From Melanocharis versteri (lineage: Eukaryota > Chordata > Aves > Passeriformes > Melanocharitidae), in the NCBI GenBank assembly GCA_013397845.1, contig VZTG01003803.1, forward strand, positions 299,273 to 363,272: a stretch of 64,000 nt of DNA, written 5' to 3'. Below, one piece after another: positions 12,074-23,275 of the stretch. The first letter of the stretch is position 1; each line of letters begins with the position of its first letter. The translations under genes were made by a program, and so were the position numbers. The notes under the pieces are model-generated. The model was not told the origin of the DNA and did no database searches. It saw only the letters and a program-made list of their open reading frames with translations.

Positions 12074-12312
12074 ATCTTCTCTTCTCTTCTCTTCTCTTCT
12101 CTCTTCCCCCTTCTCTTCCCCCTTCTCTTATTTCTTCTGCCTGCCCCTTCCTCTTTGCCTTCTCCTTCCCCTTCCCCCTTTCCCCTGTTCCCTTTTCTCC
12201 TTTTTCCCCTTTCCCCTTTTCCCTTTTCCCTTTCCCCTTTCCCATTTACCCTTTCCCCTTTTTCCCCTTTCCCCTTTCGCCTTTCCCCTCTCCCCTTTCC
12301 CCCTCTCTCCCT
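12074..12312 (+). repeat. 240-bp polypyrimidine tract
   Basis: Starts as (ttctc)n, then irregular ccctttcccctttt units, almost pure C/T on +. Has mirror symmetry of the kind that allows triplex (H-DNA). It produces the Ser/Pro/Phe- and Glu/Lys/Gly-rich open frames here. Confidence 0.9.
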
Positions 12313-14680
12313 CCACAGCTGTCACTGCCTCTTTCCTAGTGCCACCACCTCTTGTGACCTCCCATAAACCACTCACTGTCAGTCCATTTCCTGAGCTGTG
12401 TCCCTCCAGGCTCCCTCTGTGCCTCTGTGGCACTCATGGAGGGGGATTCACCCGGCTCCTCTGGCACAAAGTGATTGTGAGAGACAAAACCCCTCAGCTG
12501 GGAGTGCAGAACAATGAGCATTATTCCTTCTGGAGTGCTTTCTGCCAGAGCACCTGAGTGCAGATGCAGGGAAGATGATGGTGCTCTCTTTTTTCCTTCC
12601 TTCCTTCCATCTGCAGAAAGTAAAACTTCTCCGCTAAAAAAAAAAAAAAAATCAATATCCTATTGATTGTTAAAATTTGCTGTTAATGTCTTGATTGCTG
12701 GACTCCTCTGCCCTGCACCACTAAACCCATTCACTTCAGCACCACGTGGTGAATAAGAGCAGAAAATGTCCCTACTCTTTTGGAAGGCTGAACTGGAAAT
12801 TCAAGATTAACAAAATCGACTTGGCTTTTTTGCCTCTGAAACAGGCAGATGGGATCGTTTAACATATCATTTGCTAAAGCTTATTTTGACTGAAGTCTGA
12901 TGTCAGGTACCACCCCAAGCAAATATTTAAGAATAAAATACCATATTTCTGACTTACAACTCTGTTGCTGTTGGTTTAAACGAACTATGGTGATAAAATC
13001 CCTCCTATTGGCACAGGTTCTGGTAGCAGAGCAGTAATTGTTTGTATACTGTATTTTAAACCACTCGTGTTTTCCGCTGTTACGTTAATGGAAAACATAT
13101 TTTGACATCTTCTCCTTAGCTCCCTGCCTAAACTAACTGGGTTTGGAATTCCATCTGGCTGCACAGAAGAGACTCTTCCCTCTATTCCCCACCCAAATCT
13201 CTCCTTGGTAAATAAAGGAGCCAATGAAAGGTTAAGTTTTTTTAAGAGAACAAATCATTCTGCTGTTAAAATTGGCAGCACCGTGGTCTTTCCTGGCTAC
13301 CTGCTAGTCTGAGGCTCTCCAGAGCTGCTGGAAGCTTTTTCTAAAATGCTTTGAGCTGTTGGAACACGTTTGGCTCATAAATACCCACAGCTCATGGCCC
13401 ATCAGAGACCTGTGAGTCAGAGAGGAGGGAAGGGCCGAGTGTGGATGTTGTAGAAACCCCAATCCCAACACCTCAATAACAGAATAAAGTGGAGTTTCAT
13501 GCTCCCCTTCCTACAGGACTTTTTTCCTTCTTTGTCTGTTTGGGAAGAATGCTGCCAAGAGGGGATTTACCCTCTGGAATGTCAGATTAGTGTTAGGTTG
13601 TACCTTTTAAAGTACAGGTTTGTGCAATTCAGTCACAAAGGAAAGTTGAGAGAGCAATAAAGGGGTTATAATCAAACAACCCATAATTTTAAAAGGAAAA
13701 GAGAGTGAATCCCTAGTACAGTGGAAGGACTGAATGCTGCCTGGTTCCTCTGATCCTTTTGAAGCTGTGTAGCTCAGGCAGGAGAATCAGCTTGAGGTGA
13801 GTTGATCAAGCCTTCCCTGCAATCTCTCCTATAGAAAAAATCCTTTGAAAGCTTCCCAGCCCACACAGAGCAGGGTCTTGGCTCTCAGTGCCTCAGACTG
13901 ATCTCCCTCTGCTTCATGTGATGACAGATCTTCAATATCCTTCGCAGCAGAATGAGGGGGGAAAGCTGCTGCTGCTGGTTCAGTGCTCCTCGCTCTGTGA
14001 TTTTGCAAAATCCAGAATGGGTCGATGCCTCAGGCAAGTCTGGGAGATGCTTAAACCCAGCAATATTCAGCTGCTGCTCCCGGAGACACAGGAGCTGCAG
14101 CATGGACAACATCCTCCTGCCTCCTTTGGTGTTCCAGGAAGAAAAGATCTGCTCCTGGTTCTTGAGTTTGGTACAAAAGTGTTTGAATTCAGCTGTGCTG
14201 TGGCTGGGAGGGAGGCTGGCCCCGTTCTGAACAAAAACGAGTTAATCCTGGCACTGGCAATTGGGCTCCTCGTGGGAATTTGCAAACATCTGGGTGGCCA
14301 AGAGAGAGCTGTGAACCTGGCAGAAGAGCCCTGGTTCCTCCCCCATCACTGCCATCTCCTTCACGTGCCCAGAGAATTAAATCTGTACAAATTTACTGGC
14401 AGAGCCCGAGCCCACACAGGGCATGGTGGTGAAATGAAGCCAGGGGCACAGCTCTGGGGGATGGAGTGGCACAGGAGAGACCCCTCTGCCCCCATTTAAA
14501 CTCTCCCTGAGCAAACAGGTGTGGCAGGAGACTGATATTTGAAATATCCATGGAAAAAAAGCAGTTCCAAGTGTCCTGGCCTGGCTGTGTCAGGGCAGTT
14601 CAGAACCTCAGGTGATGCTAAGGAGATTCCTTCTCCCTTTCTGCTCCTTTGTGAGCTGCTGTGTCCTTGCAGCCTGCACA
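12313..14680. other. non-coding stretch, nothing recognised
   Basis: A poly-A run at about 12636-12651. AT-rich unique sequence to 13260. A 203-codon frame at 13888-14499 (+) has no recognisable domain and is not supported as a gene. Confidence 0.5.
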
Positions 14681-14855
14681 TCAGGAGGGATTTCTTCACT
14701 GGAAGGGGGATTAAGCATTGGAAGGGGCTGGGCAGGGAGGTTTGGATCCCCAGCCCTGGAGGTGTCACACCTGGACGTGGCACTCAGTGCTCTGGGCTGG
14801 GGGTCAGTCACAGCTTGGACTCGATGGTCTGGGAGGTCTTTTCCACTAAATGATG
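14681..14855 (+). mobile_element. CR1-like LINE relic
   Basis: agggatttcttcactggaag, ggagg, tggacgtggcactcagtgct and gcttggactcgatggtctgg match a further CR1-type 3' consensus of bird genomes. Confidence 0.7.
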
Positions 14856-15707
14856 CTCTGTTACAAATCCCTTTTTCCCTGCGAAAGTATTCCTAGAAAA
14901 CCTTTCTCTTTGCTCACGGTGCTGCACTTCTCCACTGGTATTTGCATTGCTGATTATTTGGCCTTAGGAGAAGAGTTGCTCTGCTCTCAGCAGCTGGTGG
15001 CTTTCCTTTCCAGAGGAGATGGATTTGTTTTTTCCATCCCTGAATAATTTAGATACTATTCATAGCTTAAAAATATTACTTTGCAGGGTAACGACGTGCT
15101 TGTATGAGGCTGAAAATGAATGTTCTGATGTATTTCCACCTGCAAATTACAAAACTGCTGCGTGAAGTTTGCTGTGACAAAGCTTTAGGGACTCCAGTTC
15201 AGTCTGCATTTAATCAATACTGTTTGTAGAGGAAAATTTATATCAAATCTGGCAGCCCTTTTAATGGGCAGGTTTCGGAAATGAAATTACGCCTGATGCT
15301 GCTTCCAAATGTGCTGTGACATTAGTGTTAAAAAAAAAATATTAAAATTACAATTTTTGCTTCTCTTCATTGTGAAATGGGCAGACATTGTGTATAAAGA
15401 GATTTGTTTCAGGTTTTTAACCTTTTTAAAAGGCTTTGTCATCCTTTAAAACCTTTTTTTTAAGGTTTTGTCATCCTCAACTGATATTGGTTATGTGTGG
15501 AGCCCCAACATAAGAAACATCTCATAATTTGAAAGACAAACATTTGTATTAGGGAGAACACGTAGCCTGGACTCTTGAATTGGGCTGGTGCCATAAATCA
15601 ATAGGATGCTCCCAGCTGAGGCAAACACTCATTTCTGTGTTTGGAAGATGTGAGGAGTGACACAGGTGAAACCCTCCCACACATAGAGTGTGAAGATATC
15701 ACACAAA
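14856..15707. other. AT-rich non-coding stretch
   Basis: Unique AT-rich sequence with A- and T-runs; nothing recognised. Confidence 0.5.
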
Positions 15708-15924
15708 AGATACTGGGAAGGAATTGTTCCCTGGGAGGGTGGGGAGGCCCTGGGATGGAAGTCCCAGAGCAGCTGTGCTGCCCCTGGATCCCTGGCAGTG
15801 TCCCAGGCTGGATGGGGCTTGGAGCAGCCTGGGACAGTGGCAGGTGTCCCTGCCCATGGCAGGGGTGGAACTGGATGGGCTTTGAGGTCCCTCCAACCCC
15901 AAACCATCCTGGGATCCTGTGAAC
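15708..15924 (+). mobile_element. CR1 LINE 3' fragment
   Basis: gatactgggaaggaattgtt to aaaccatcctgggatcctgtg. Confidence 0.92.
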
Positions 15925-18914
15925 ATTTCCATTGCTTGGCAGCTTCTCTGGAGCCTCCTGCAGCTGATCCCTGAACCTTCTGCTGCCAGGACCTGCCCGG
16001 TGCCTGTCTCCTGTCCAGGCTCTGGAGGTGCCTGTGGGATGCTCCTCTCTCCTCCAGCTCCTGCTCTTCCCGCTGCTGCTCGATTCAGGCCGGAGTGGAG
16101 GCATTCTTAGCATTCCTTCCAGTCTGCATCGTAGCTACACAACATCTAATCACACTCCTCCACAACAACTGGCCTGTAAATTAACATTATAATGGATCGC
16201 AAGGGTTTGTAATTACTCAGAAATGTCACCGGGCTGGAAGAGTGCAGGGCTCTGCCTGTCAGCAGCCTTCCCTCTCTCGCTTCTTGGAGTCTTCCTGCAG
16301 GTGAAAAATCCATTTTCCTGAGGTTTTGCTGTCCTGAGCAGCACCTCACTGCTCTGTTGTAAAGGACTGTCCTGTTAATAGCTCTGGGTACAGGAGTGTC
16401 ACCAAAGTTTGGAGCCAGGCTGAGGGGAGCTTGATACATCACTGGATTTCTTTGCTGAGCTGAAGCATCCCAGCCATTTCTAAACACCACCAGCTTCTGC
16501 TTTCTTCTGTCCCATCCCAATATTGATGTTTATTTCTTCGGGCAAAACAGCCCCTGGAACGGCTGGGAGAGTTGCCTTTGGCAGGGATGGGGATGCTGCT
16601 CCCAGAACTGGCTCTCAGAGGGAGAGGAGCAGAAATCCTTGAATCATGTCTCAAATCCTGCCTCGAGCAGGGCAGCAGCATCCTTCCTGCTGTCCATCTC
16701 TGGCAAAATCAGGGCTTATTCCCACAGGAGAATTCCCAGCTCCAGAGGGACACCAGGGCTGCAGCAGTGGGGTGTTTGCTGCTTCACCAAACTGACACCA
16801 GCATTTTTGGCTCCCTGTGTGCTGCAGTTCCCTCCAGAGCTTGGCTCAGAGCAGCTGCAGCTCCCGGCGTACCAAAAATGAGTTTTCCATCCCCTAAGGA
16901 GAGCACCAGGTGGGTAATGCAGGCTGGTGGATGCCTCCCATCCTGGAACTAAACCGGGAATATCCACCCCTTACACGGCTCTGTTCCCAGCTTCCTTCAG
17001 CCAGCATTCCCTTTTGGGAAAAGAATTATCTGCCATGAATTGAGGTTGCTGCCTTTTTGTGGAAAGGGGGGAAGGAATGAAATAATAGTTAATACTTAAT
17101 GCATATGAGCAGCGATGCTGCTGGGGTTGCCTAGCAGCCACTTAGACAAGCAAGAGAATAAAAAGGGCTGAGTGAATGTGTTTGGAGCTGGTTCCTTGGT
17201 CTGCGGGTGGAATCTGACCCATGCAGCCCGTTTTGGTTGGTTTTTTTTTTTTTTTTTTGGGAGGGGGAGGAGATGGTGGAATTTACCACTAATGGATATT
17301 TTAGCTCTGTGGATCATCTCTATCCACTCCCCCACCCCCATCTGGTTTTCCTTTTCGGTTTTTTTCAAGTGTAACTTGGAGAGCTTTAGCCAAAGGGAGG
17401 TGTTAAAGTTTTGTGTGGTTTTTCTGGAGATGGAATAGGCAAAAAAAAAAACCTCTCAAAGAGATTTTTTCCTTCTATTTAGGACTGTATCTCTGGCAGT
17501 CTGGAGATCATTAGCATTTCATGGCCTCTTCAATTTACTGCTCAGTAAATGCTGTGGAGACTGGAAATAGCTCCTGCAGTCACACCTAACACTCCTTGCA
17601 TTGCTCTCCTTCCTGCAAGAAGTTCATTTCTTCTTCTGAAAAGCAGAAGTAGAAAGAAACTTAGGGAAAAAAAAAGGGGGGGGGAGGAGGGGAGTTGAGC
17701 TGCTCTGTGAGTGCAAATAAACTCCTTCCCCCACGAGACCAGAAATTCCCCAAAGTATAAGGTTGGGTTAAAACCCACTAGGAGATAAAAATAAGGAAGG
17801 CTGACAGTTTAAATAGTGATTTTCTGAAATCGTGTTCTTCTCTTGACTTTTTTTTCAGTAAAAGTTGGAAAGCTGGAAACCCTTTTCCTTGTCAGGCACT
17901 TGTGGGAGTTACAGGACTCCAGCAACTGGAATCCTAAAACCTCCGCTGCCATCCACACTTGAGAGGTGTGAACTCTCAATTTCAATGTGTTTTCCTCATC
18001 CCAGCAGTAATTTTTAGCATATTAAAGCAGGGAAAAGGGCACTTAGGAGAAAGGAATTAAGTGAGAAGCATCTTGGACTTAATTTGGAATAAATACAGCG
18101 GGTCTCTGAGGGCAGCTGGTCTCTTTTACACTCTGAGAGGAGCTGATGGCTCTTGGGTCAGTGCCAGCAAAGATATCCCTGTAGGAATTCTGGTGGAAGG
18201 AGCAAGGGGGTCTAGAGAGGGAGTTTGGGCTCGTTTTACAGGCTGGGCTTTGAGTGAGACCAGAGTTGGTCTTGTCCACTTCTGCTGCTTCTGCTGTTGT
18301 GACCAGAATTCTCTTTTGAAGTCCTTTACTTGGCCAAATGTCACAGAGCTAAAGCATCTTTTAACCATTTCCACGCAGTTTGGAGGCTTCAGTGCTGAAG
18401 TTGGCCTTAAAGCAGCGGCCAAGGGTTGAATGAGCTTGGTTTGATTGACTTTTTCATTAATGAGTGTAAACGCTCTCGGATCACCTCAGACAGCTGCAGG
18501 TGCTGTCTGTGTTATCCCTTTGCCAGGGAGAGTCTTCAAATTATGACTTTTTAATTTCCAGTTGTCATTTTTAAGTTGCCAGAGACTCTTGCCTGTCTTC
18601 CATAAGGAGCTGCTCTCTGTCGAATGCTGCTCTGAACATCTCCAGAAAAAGATAATTTGCCTCCTTCAGAATATTCCTGGGTTTACTCTTCTCGTGCAGG
18701 GCAGGTCCCCTGAGAGGGACATAAATGCTAAAAGACCAAGGAGTAGTTTAGGGGCTGGGTCAGCGATAGCTGAGGGAAAAAAATCCTTAAACAAAGAACC
18801 AGAATTTTGGAAGACTTTATTTGAAACGTGCCCAGGATCGTGACTTGTATTTTTTTTAACCAGTGGATGAGTGATTCCAGCTTTTTATGACATGAGAAGT
18901 GAATGCCTCAGTCC
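15925..18914. other. non-coding stretch
   Basis: Contains a poly-T run at 17240-17258 and a purine-rich aaaaaaaggggggggg at about 17669-17686. No exon or transposon recognised. Confidence 0.5.
17126..17138 (+). promoter_or_regulatory. weak X-box-like motif
   Basis: GTTGCC-T-AGCAGC: one mismatch in the second half-site. Not in a CpG-rich context, so it may be chance. Confidence 0.2.
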
Positions 18915-19005
18915 CAGCTTGTGCAGTGCCCTGGGGGACTGTGCATTCCATCAAAGGTTGGGCTTTATCCTGGAGGTCTTTTCCCAACTTAGTGATTCTA
19001 TAATC
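18915..19005 (+). mobile_element. CR1 LINE relic
   Basis: tggaggtcttttcccaactt followed by agtgattctataatcag, a diverged 3' end. Confidence 0.55.
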
Positions 19006-19982
19006 AGTAGAAAAACACCTGGAGAAACACCAAAGGAAGCACTGAAAGCACCCACACCTGGAAATCACCAGAGATGAGCTTTTATTGATTGCTGCCAAGG
19101 TGAACTGAAGTGATGCCACTGCCTAAGCTTAGATTGAAAACTAGAGAGACAAATTCTGCCCCAGATCTGCTCCTGTTGAATCTGGGAACCTGTGGCAGCA
19201 GTCTGTGGCCTCAGGGATGATCAGCGAGCACAGCAGAACTTTTATGTGTTAGATCAGACCATGGCACCCAGGACAATGATGTTTCCACCAGCCCAACAAA
19301 AGCTTTTCTCTATTCTTTATTTCCCCAGAGCAAGCTCTCCCTTCAAATCCTCCGAGTGTCTCTACATTTTTGCTTATGATTAATTGCCTCAAATTCTAAC
19401 GTAAAAAAATCGATGTGGAGAATTTAAATTAGCTTTCCATGTTCATGGCACTAGAAGAAAACATCCTTTTGATTAATTTCTCCTCTTCATCAAATCAGAG
19501 GACACTCCAAAACTGCACAGACACCCCCCTCTCCCAAAAGCTCATTTCCCAGCCAGGCTGCCTTTCCCTGGATTCACAGACACCACCAAGAAAAGCAAAC
19601 CTGTTTTAAGTAAGCTAAACCCTGCTTGAAAGGGGTCTAAATTCTGCTGGAAAACTTCGAGGGATCTACAAATAGGTGGGGGGAAAAAAAAAAGAAATAA
19701 GTTAAAAGAGAACTTGCTGAGGGACTTGTGTGTGTTTGGGGGTGGCTCTGGCCACGAGGTGCAGAAACACTGTGAGTAGTTTACTCCCAGCTCCAAAAAG
19801 CTTAACTCCTTAATATTATTTTTAAAAAACCCCAACCGAACAAAAAGATTTCTCTCCTGAGCGTCTGCTTTGAAGAGCGCTCCCCCCGGCCCGCTAATCC
19901 GTTTATTCTGAAATAACAATTCAATAAAATAAAACCGAACCAAAACAAAGCCGCGGCGGCGCCCGCGGGGCCCCCCCTCGCA

Positions 19983-19996
19983 GTTACCATGGCAAA
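19983..19996 (+). promoter_or_regulatory. X-box-like motif, one mismatch
   Basis: GTTACCATGGCAAA against the RFX consensus GTNRCC(0-3)RGYAAC: only the last base differs. It is nearly palindromic, as expected for a site bound by an RFX dimer. Confidence 0.5.
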
Positions 19997-20104
19997 GGCG
20001 TTATTTGTCCGTCCTGCCTTCCCCGGGCTCCTGAAAATACCCGCTGACATATTCCGTGAGGCGGGAGAGGGATGGGGATGTTTGGTTTGGGAAACGCTCC
20101 CCGC

Positions 20105-20117
20105 GTCGCCCGGCAAC
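20105..20117 (+). promoter_or_regulatory. X-box, exact match
   Basis: GTCGCC-C-GGCAAC fits GTNRCC(0-3)RGYAAC exactly with a 1-base spacer. Its last bases overlap a MYB-type CAACGG. Confidence 0.6.
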
Positions 20118-20141
20118 GGGAGGGGACCGGGAGGGGACGGC

Positions 20142-20156
20142 GTCACCCCTGGCAAC
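20142..20156 (+). promoter_or_regulatory. X-box, exact match
   Basis: GTCACC-CCT-GGCAAC fits the consensus exactly with a 3-base spacer, 37 bases after the previous one. It overlaps a MYB-type CAACCG. Confidence 0.58.
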
Positions 20157-20358
20157 CGCTGTTGCTCCCCAAACATCACAGCCTCCCCCCACATCCTCCC
20201 CGCCATCCGCGGCTTCCTCGCCCGCCGGAGGGATTTGGGAGCTTTGGCTGCTCCACGCGGCCCCAAAAGCCCTCCGAGGGGTCTCTGAGTTAGCAGCGAA
20301 GACATTTCCCCCCCCAGCTGGTGGTTCAAAAGGGTTTAAATCTTCCCCACTCGTGCTG

Positions 20359-20570
20359 ATCCCTCAGGAGCCTCTGAGCTGATCCAGCCCGCGGTGGGGA
20401 TGGTGGGGCGAGNATCCGTCAGGAGCCTCTGAGCTGACCCAGCCCGCGGTGGGGATGGTGGGGCGAGTGGGGTTTGGGGATAGTGGGGTTTAGGGATGGT
20501 GGGGCAAGGTGGGGTTTGGGGATGGTGGGTTTTGGAGATGGTGGAGTGAGGTGGGGTTTGGGTGCCATCA
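20359..20570 (+). repeat. G-rich minisatellite with a 55-bp duplication around an N
   Basis: 20359-20412 and 20414-20467 are a 55-bp-period duplication (cctctgagctg and cagcccgcggtggggatggt) separated by a single N. It continues as irregular GGGG/GGG-rich units of the ggggatggtgggg and gtggggtttgggg type. Multiple G-runs on + could form G-quadruplexes. Confidence 0.8.
20413..20413. other. assembly gap (single N)
   Basis: Single undetermined base between two near-identical 54-bp copies. This suggests two contig ends joined with an undetected overlap, or a collapsed minisatellite. Confidence 0.8.
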
Positions 20571-21220
20571 GAGCCCCTGTCCAGCCAGAGCAGAGACAGA
20601 AAGGTCACTGGGGTGAGCTGCCCGTCACAAAGCCACCCACTCGCTCTCCAGGCCAAAAACGCTGCCCACAGGAATTTATTGCCTGGATAAACGATCTCGC
20701 TCAGTTAATTCCAGCTCTGTAGCAGTCAATTCCCTTTCTTCGGGACAGTGGGAGCTGCTGGAGCAGTGTGGAGCTGTTGGGAGCCTTTATCTCCTCCCAT
20801 TCCTGTAGGATCCAGTTTGTCTTACAGCTGTCCTCACCAAAAATCCATCAGTGCCGTTCTCCGAGTGCAGAATATTCAAATACATTTTCCCAAACTGCAT
20901 TTCTAGGACATCTACAGCAGCCTTCTCTTTGCCTTTCCAGGGAGAATTGCCTGTCTCTAGATAGTTTCTGTCTTCAGTGTGGGGTCTTGTTTAGTCCTGG
21001 AATCTGCAGTGCCAGTCACCAGCAGCTTTATGAACCTTAAATTCCCACAGAAAAATCCCCAGCTCCTTCCCCCTCCTCCCTGGAGCAGTGCAATGGTGGG
21101 GAAGCAATTGCTGATGTCCCTTTACTTGCTGAAATGTGCACTGGACACAGCCATGGAATGGCTGAAGAACGGCCGTGAGTTTAATTTTGGGCCCCCCGGT
21201 GTGACTGAGGAGTGGCTGGA
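20571..21220. other. non-coding stretch, nothing recognised
   Basis: Unique sequence between the G-rich repeat and the CR1 at 21221. Confidence 0.5.
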
Positions 21221-21620
21221 GATCACAGAATCATGGAATGGTTTGGGCTGGAAAGGTCCTTAAAGCCCATTCAGTGCCACCCCTGCCATGGCAGGGACAC
21301 CTTCCACTGTCCCAGGCTGCTCCAAGCCCCATCCAGCCTGGCCTTGGGCACTGCCAGGGATCCAGGGGCAGCCACAGCTGCTCTGGGAATTCCATTCAAG
21401 CCCCTCACCACCCTCACAGGGAGGAATTCCTTCCCAATATCCCATCTATCCCTGCCCTCTGGCAGTTTGAAGCCATTCCCTGTGTCCTGCCACTCCAGGC
21501 CCTCATCCAAAGCCCTTCTCCAGGTCTCTTCTCCCAGACTCCATTTTCTGTGGAGTGCCGGAGCAGAGCCCAGACTTTTGAGGTGGTTCCTCCCCAGTAA
21601 CACCAGTTCCTGCTCAGGGC
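21221..21620 (-). mobile_element. CR1 LINE 3' fragment, long
   Basis: Starts with the reversed 3' end cacagaatcatggaatggtt and continues through gaattccttcccaatatccc to the ctcttctcccagactcc region. Confidence 0.92.
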
Positions 21621-21656
21621 AATGCCCCCTGTGTTGCGCTGAGCAGGGACAACCTG

Positions 21657-21722
21657 GAAGCTCCTCCTCCTCCTCCTCTTCCTTCTCTTCATCCTCCTTT
21701 TCTTCCTCCTCTTCTGCCTCCC
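21657..21722 (+). repeat. polypyrimidine (ctc)n-like tract
   Basis: Imperfect ctcctcctcctcttcc repeats directly after the CR1 at 21221; gives poly-Ser/poly-Glu frames. Confidence 0.85.
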
Positions 21723-21990
21723 AAAGTACAAACCCCCAGTTCAGCCCATGGTTCACCCCATGGTGGGATCTGCTGGAGATCCGGAGCCCTGACTCCACTG
21801 ATGCTGTAAAATCTGAGACAAAGTCATCTCTTCTCCAAACAGCCCCAGTTTCTGTTTGTTGCTTCTTCTGCTTCACTTTGTGAGGCACCACATGGCTCGT
21901 GAGTGGTGCTGTGTAAATAAATAGCAACACCCTGGGCTGTGCTGGCAGCACTTCCTGCTGTGCTGGCTGGAAACAGCTGCTGCTGCCGCC

Positions 21991-22550
21991 CCACATCTCC
22001 ATGGAATTCTGCAGCACATCTCCATGGAACACTGCAGGAAATCCACATGGAATACTGCACCACATCTCCATGGAATACTGCAGGAAATCCACATGGAATA
22101 CTGCACCACATCTCCATGGAATTCTGCAGCACATCTCCATGGAACACTGCAGGAAATCCACATGGAATACTGCAGCACATCTCCATGGAATACTGCAGGA
22201 AATCCCCGTGGAATACTGCAGCACATCCCCATGGAATACTGCAGCCCCTCCCCATAGAATACTGCAGCACATCTCCATGGAACACTGCAGGAAATCCACA
22301 TGGAATACTGCAGCACATCTCCATGGAATACTGCAGCCAATCTCCATGGAATACTGCAGCCAATACCCATAGAACACTGCAGGAATTCCCCAAGGAATAC
22401 TGCAGCCAATCCCCGTGGAATACTGCAGCCAATCCCCATGGAACACTGCAGCAAATCCCCATGGAATACTGCAGCACATCTCCATGGAATACTGCAGCCA
22501 ATCTCCATGGAATACTGCAGCCAATCCCCATAGAATACTGCAGCACATCT
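21991..22550 (+). repeat. 23-bp minisatellite, about 24 copies
   Basis: Units containing catggaatactgcagcaca with two spacer variants (catctcc and ggaaatcc), mixed in a partly higher-order order. Each unit has a CTGCAG, and many have CCATGG. The unit lacks stop codons, so long frames stay open on both strands (up to 429 codons on -). Confidence 0.95.
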
Positions 22551-22994
22551 CTTGCTTCATACTGAAATCCTCAAAAGGCTGCTTGGTCTTAAGGCCAGTG
22601 AAGAGTTGTCTAGTCTAAGCAAGTGAAAAATGAGGGCTGGTGAACTACAGGTGTGAGTTAAGCTGATCTCTTGGAATTAATTTCAAATAAGTGACTTATT
22701 CCATAGTTCTCTGACGTAGGACAAGCTATAAAAGCCATAGGACAAGCTATATAAAGCAGCACCAGGTTTGCAGTTCCTTGTTCCAAAATGAGCCCAATTC
22801 AGCCAGAGGAGGATTAGCTGTACCCAGGCACCTGGGATTGTCCTGGGAGCAGGCACCAGCTGAGCCACAGACTGCAGGGGACAAGGAACCAGAGACTCTG
22901 GTTTGGCTGATGATGGAAACTTTTAGATGTGTCCTGGAAAGGAACCTCTGAAATGCTTTTGTGCCAGATTTTTCCTAGAGACACTGTTTTCTCA
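22551..22994. other. non-coding stretch
   Basis: A short direct repeat cataggacaagctata at about 22716-22751; otherwise nothing recognised. Confidence 0.5.
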
Positions 22995-23275
22995 CAGGAG
23001 CCTGGAGGGACACAACAAGGGGAATGGCTTTAAGCTGAAGAAGGACAGGGTTAGATGGGATATTGGGAAGCAAGTCCTCCCTGTGAGGGTAAAGAGGCCC
23101 TGGAATGGAATTCCCAGAGCAGCTGTGCTGCCCCTGGCTCCCTGGCAGTGTCCAAGGCCAGGCTGGACAGGGCTTGGAGCAGCCTGGGACAGTGGAAGGT
23201 GTCCCTGCCCATGGCAGGGGGTGGCACTGGATGGGCTTTAAGGTTCCTTCCAATCCAAACCATTCCATGATTCTA
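22995..23275 (+). mobile_element. CR1 LINE 3' fragment
   Basis: ggaatggctttaagctgaag to aaaccattccatgattcta. Confidence 0.93.

Larger units (their letters stand above)
19865..20310. promoter_or_regulatory. CpG-rich block with X-box cluster, candidate alternative RFX2 promoter
   Basis: CpG-dense 450-bp block (gccgcggcggcgcccgcggg near 19951) in otherwise CpG-poor sequence, 13 kb upstream of the first coding exon. It contains two exact and one near-exact X-box, two MYB-type sites (CAACGG at 20114, CAACCG at 20153) and an E2F-like gaggcggga at about 20058. RFX proteins bind X-boxes, and A-MYB control of Rfx2 in mouse testis has been reported. I infer a possible internal, self-regulated promoter; no donor was firmly identified. 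Confidence 0.5.

Noticed and set aside
13888..14499. 203-codon open frame on the + strand
   Set aside because: No domain, no splice signals of a known family, and frames of this size are expected by chance in six frames of 64 kb of moderately GC-rich DNA.
21271..22560. 429-codon open frame on the - strand
   Set aside because: It reads through the 23-bp minisatellite and then a CR1 copy; no start context, no family resemblance, and all competing frames are also open.
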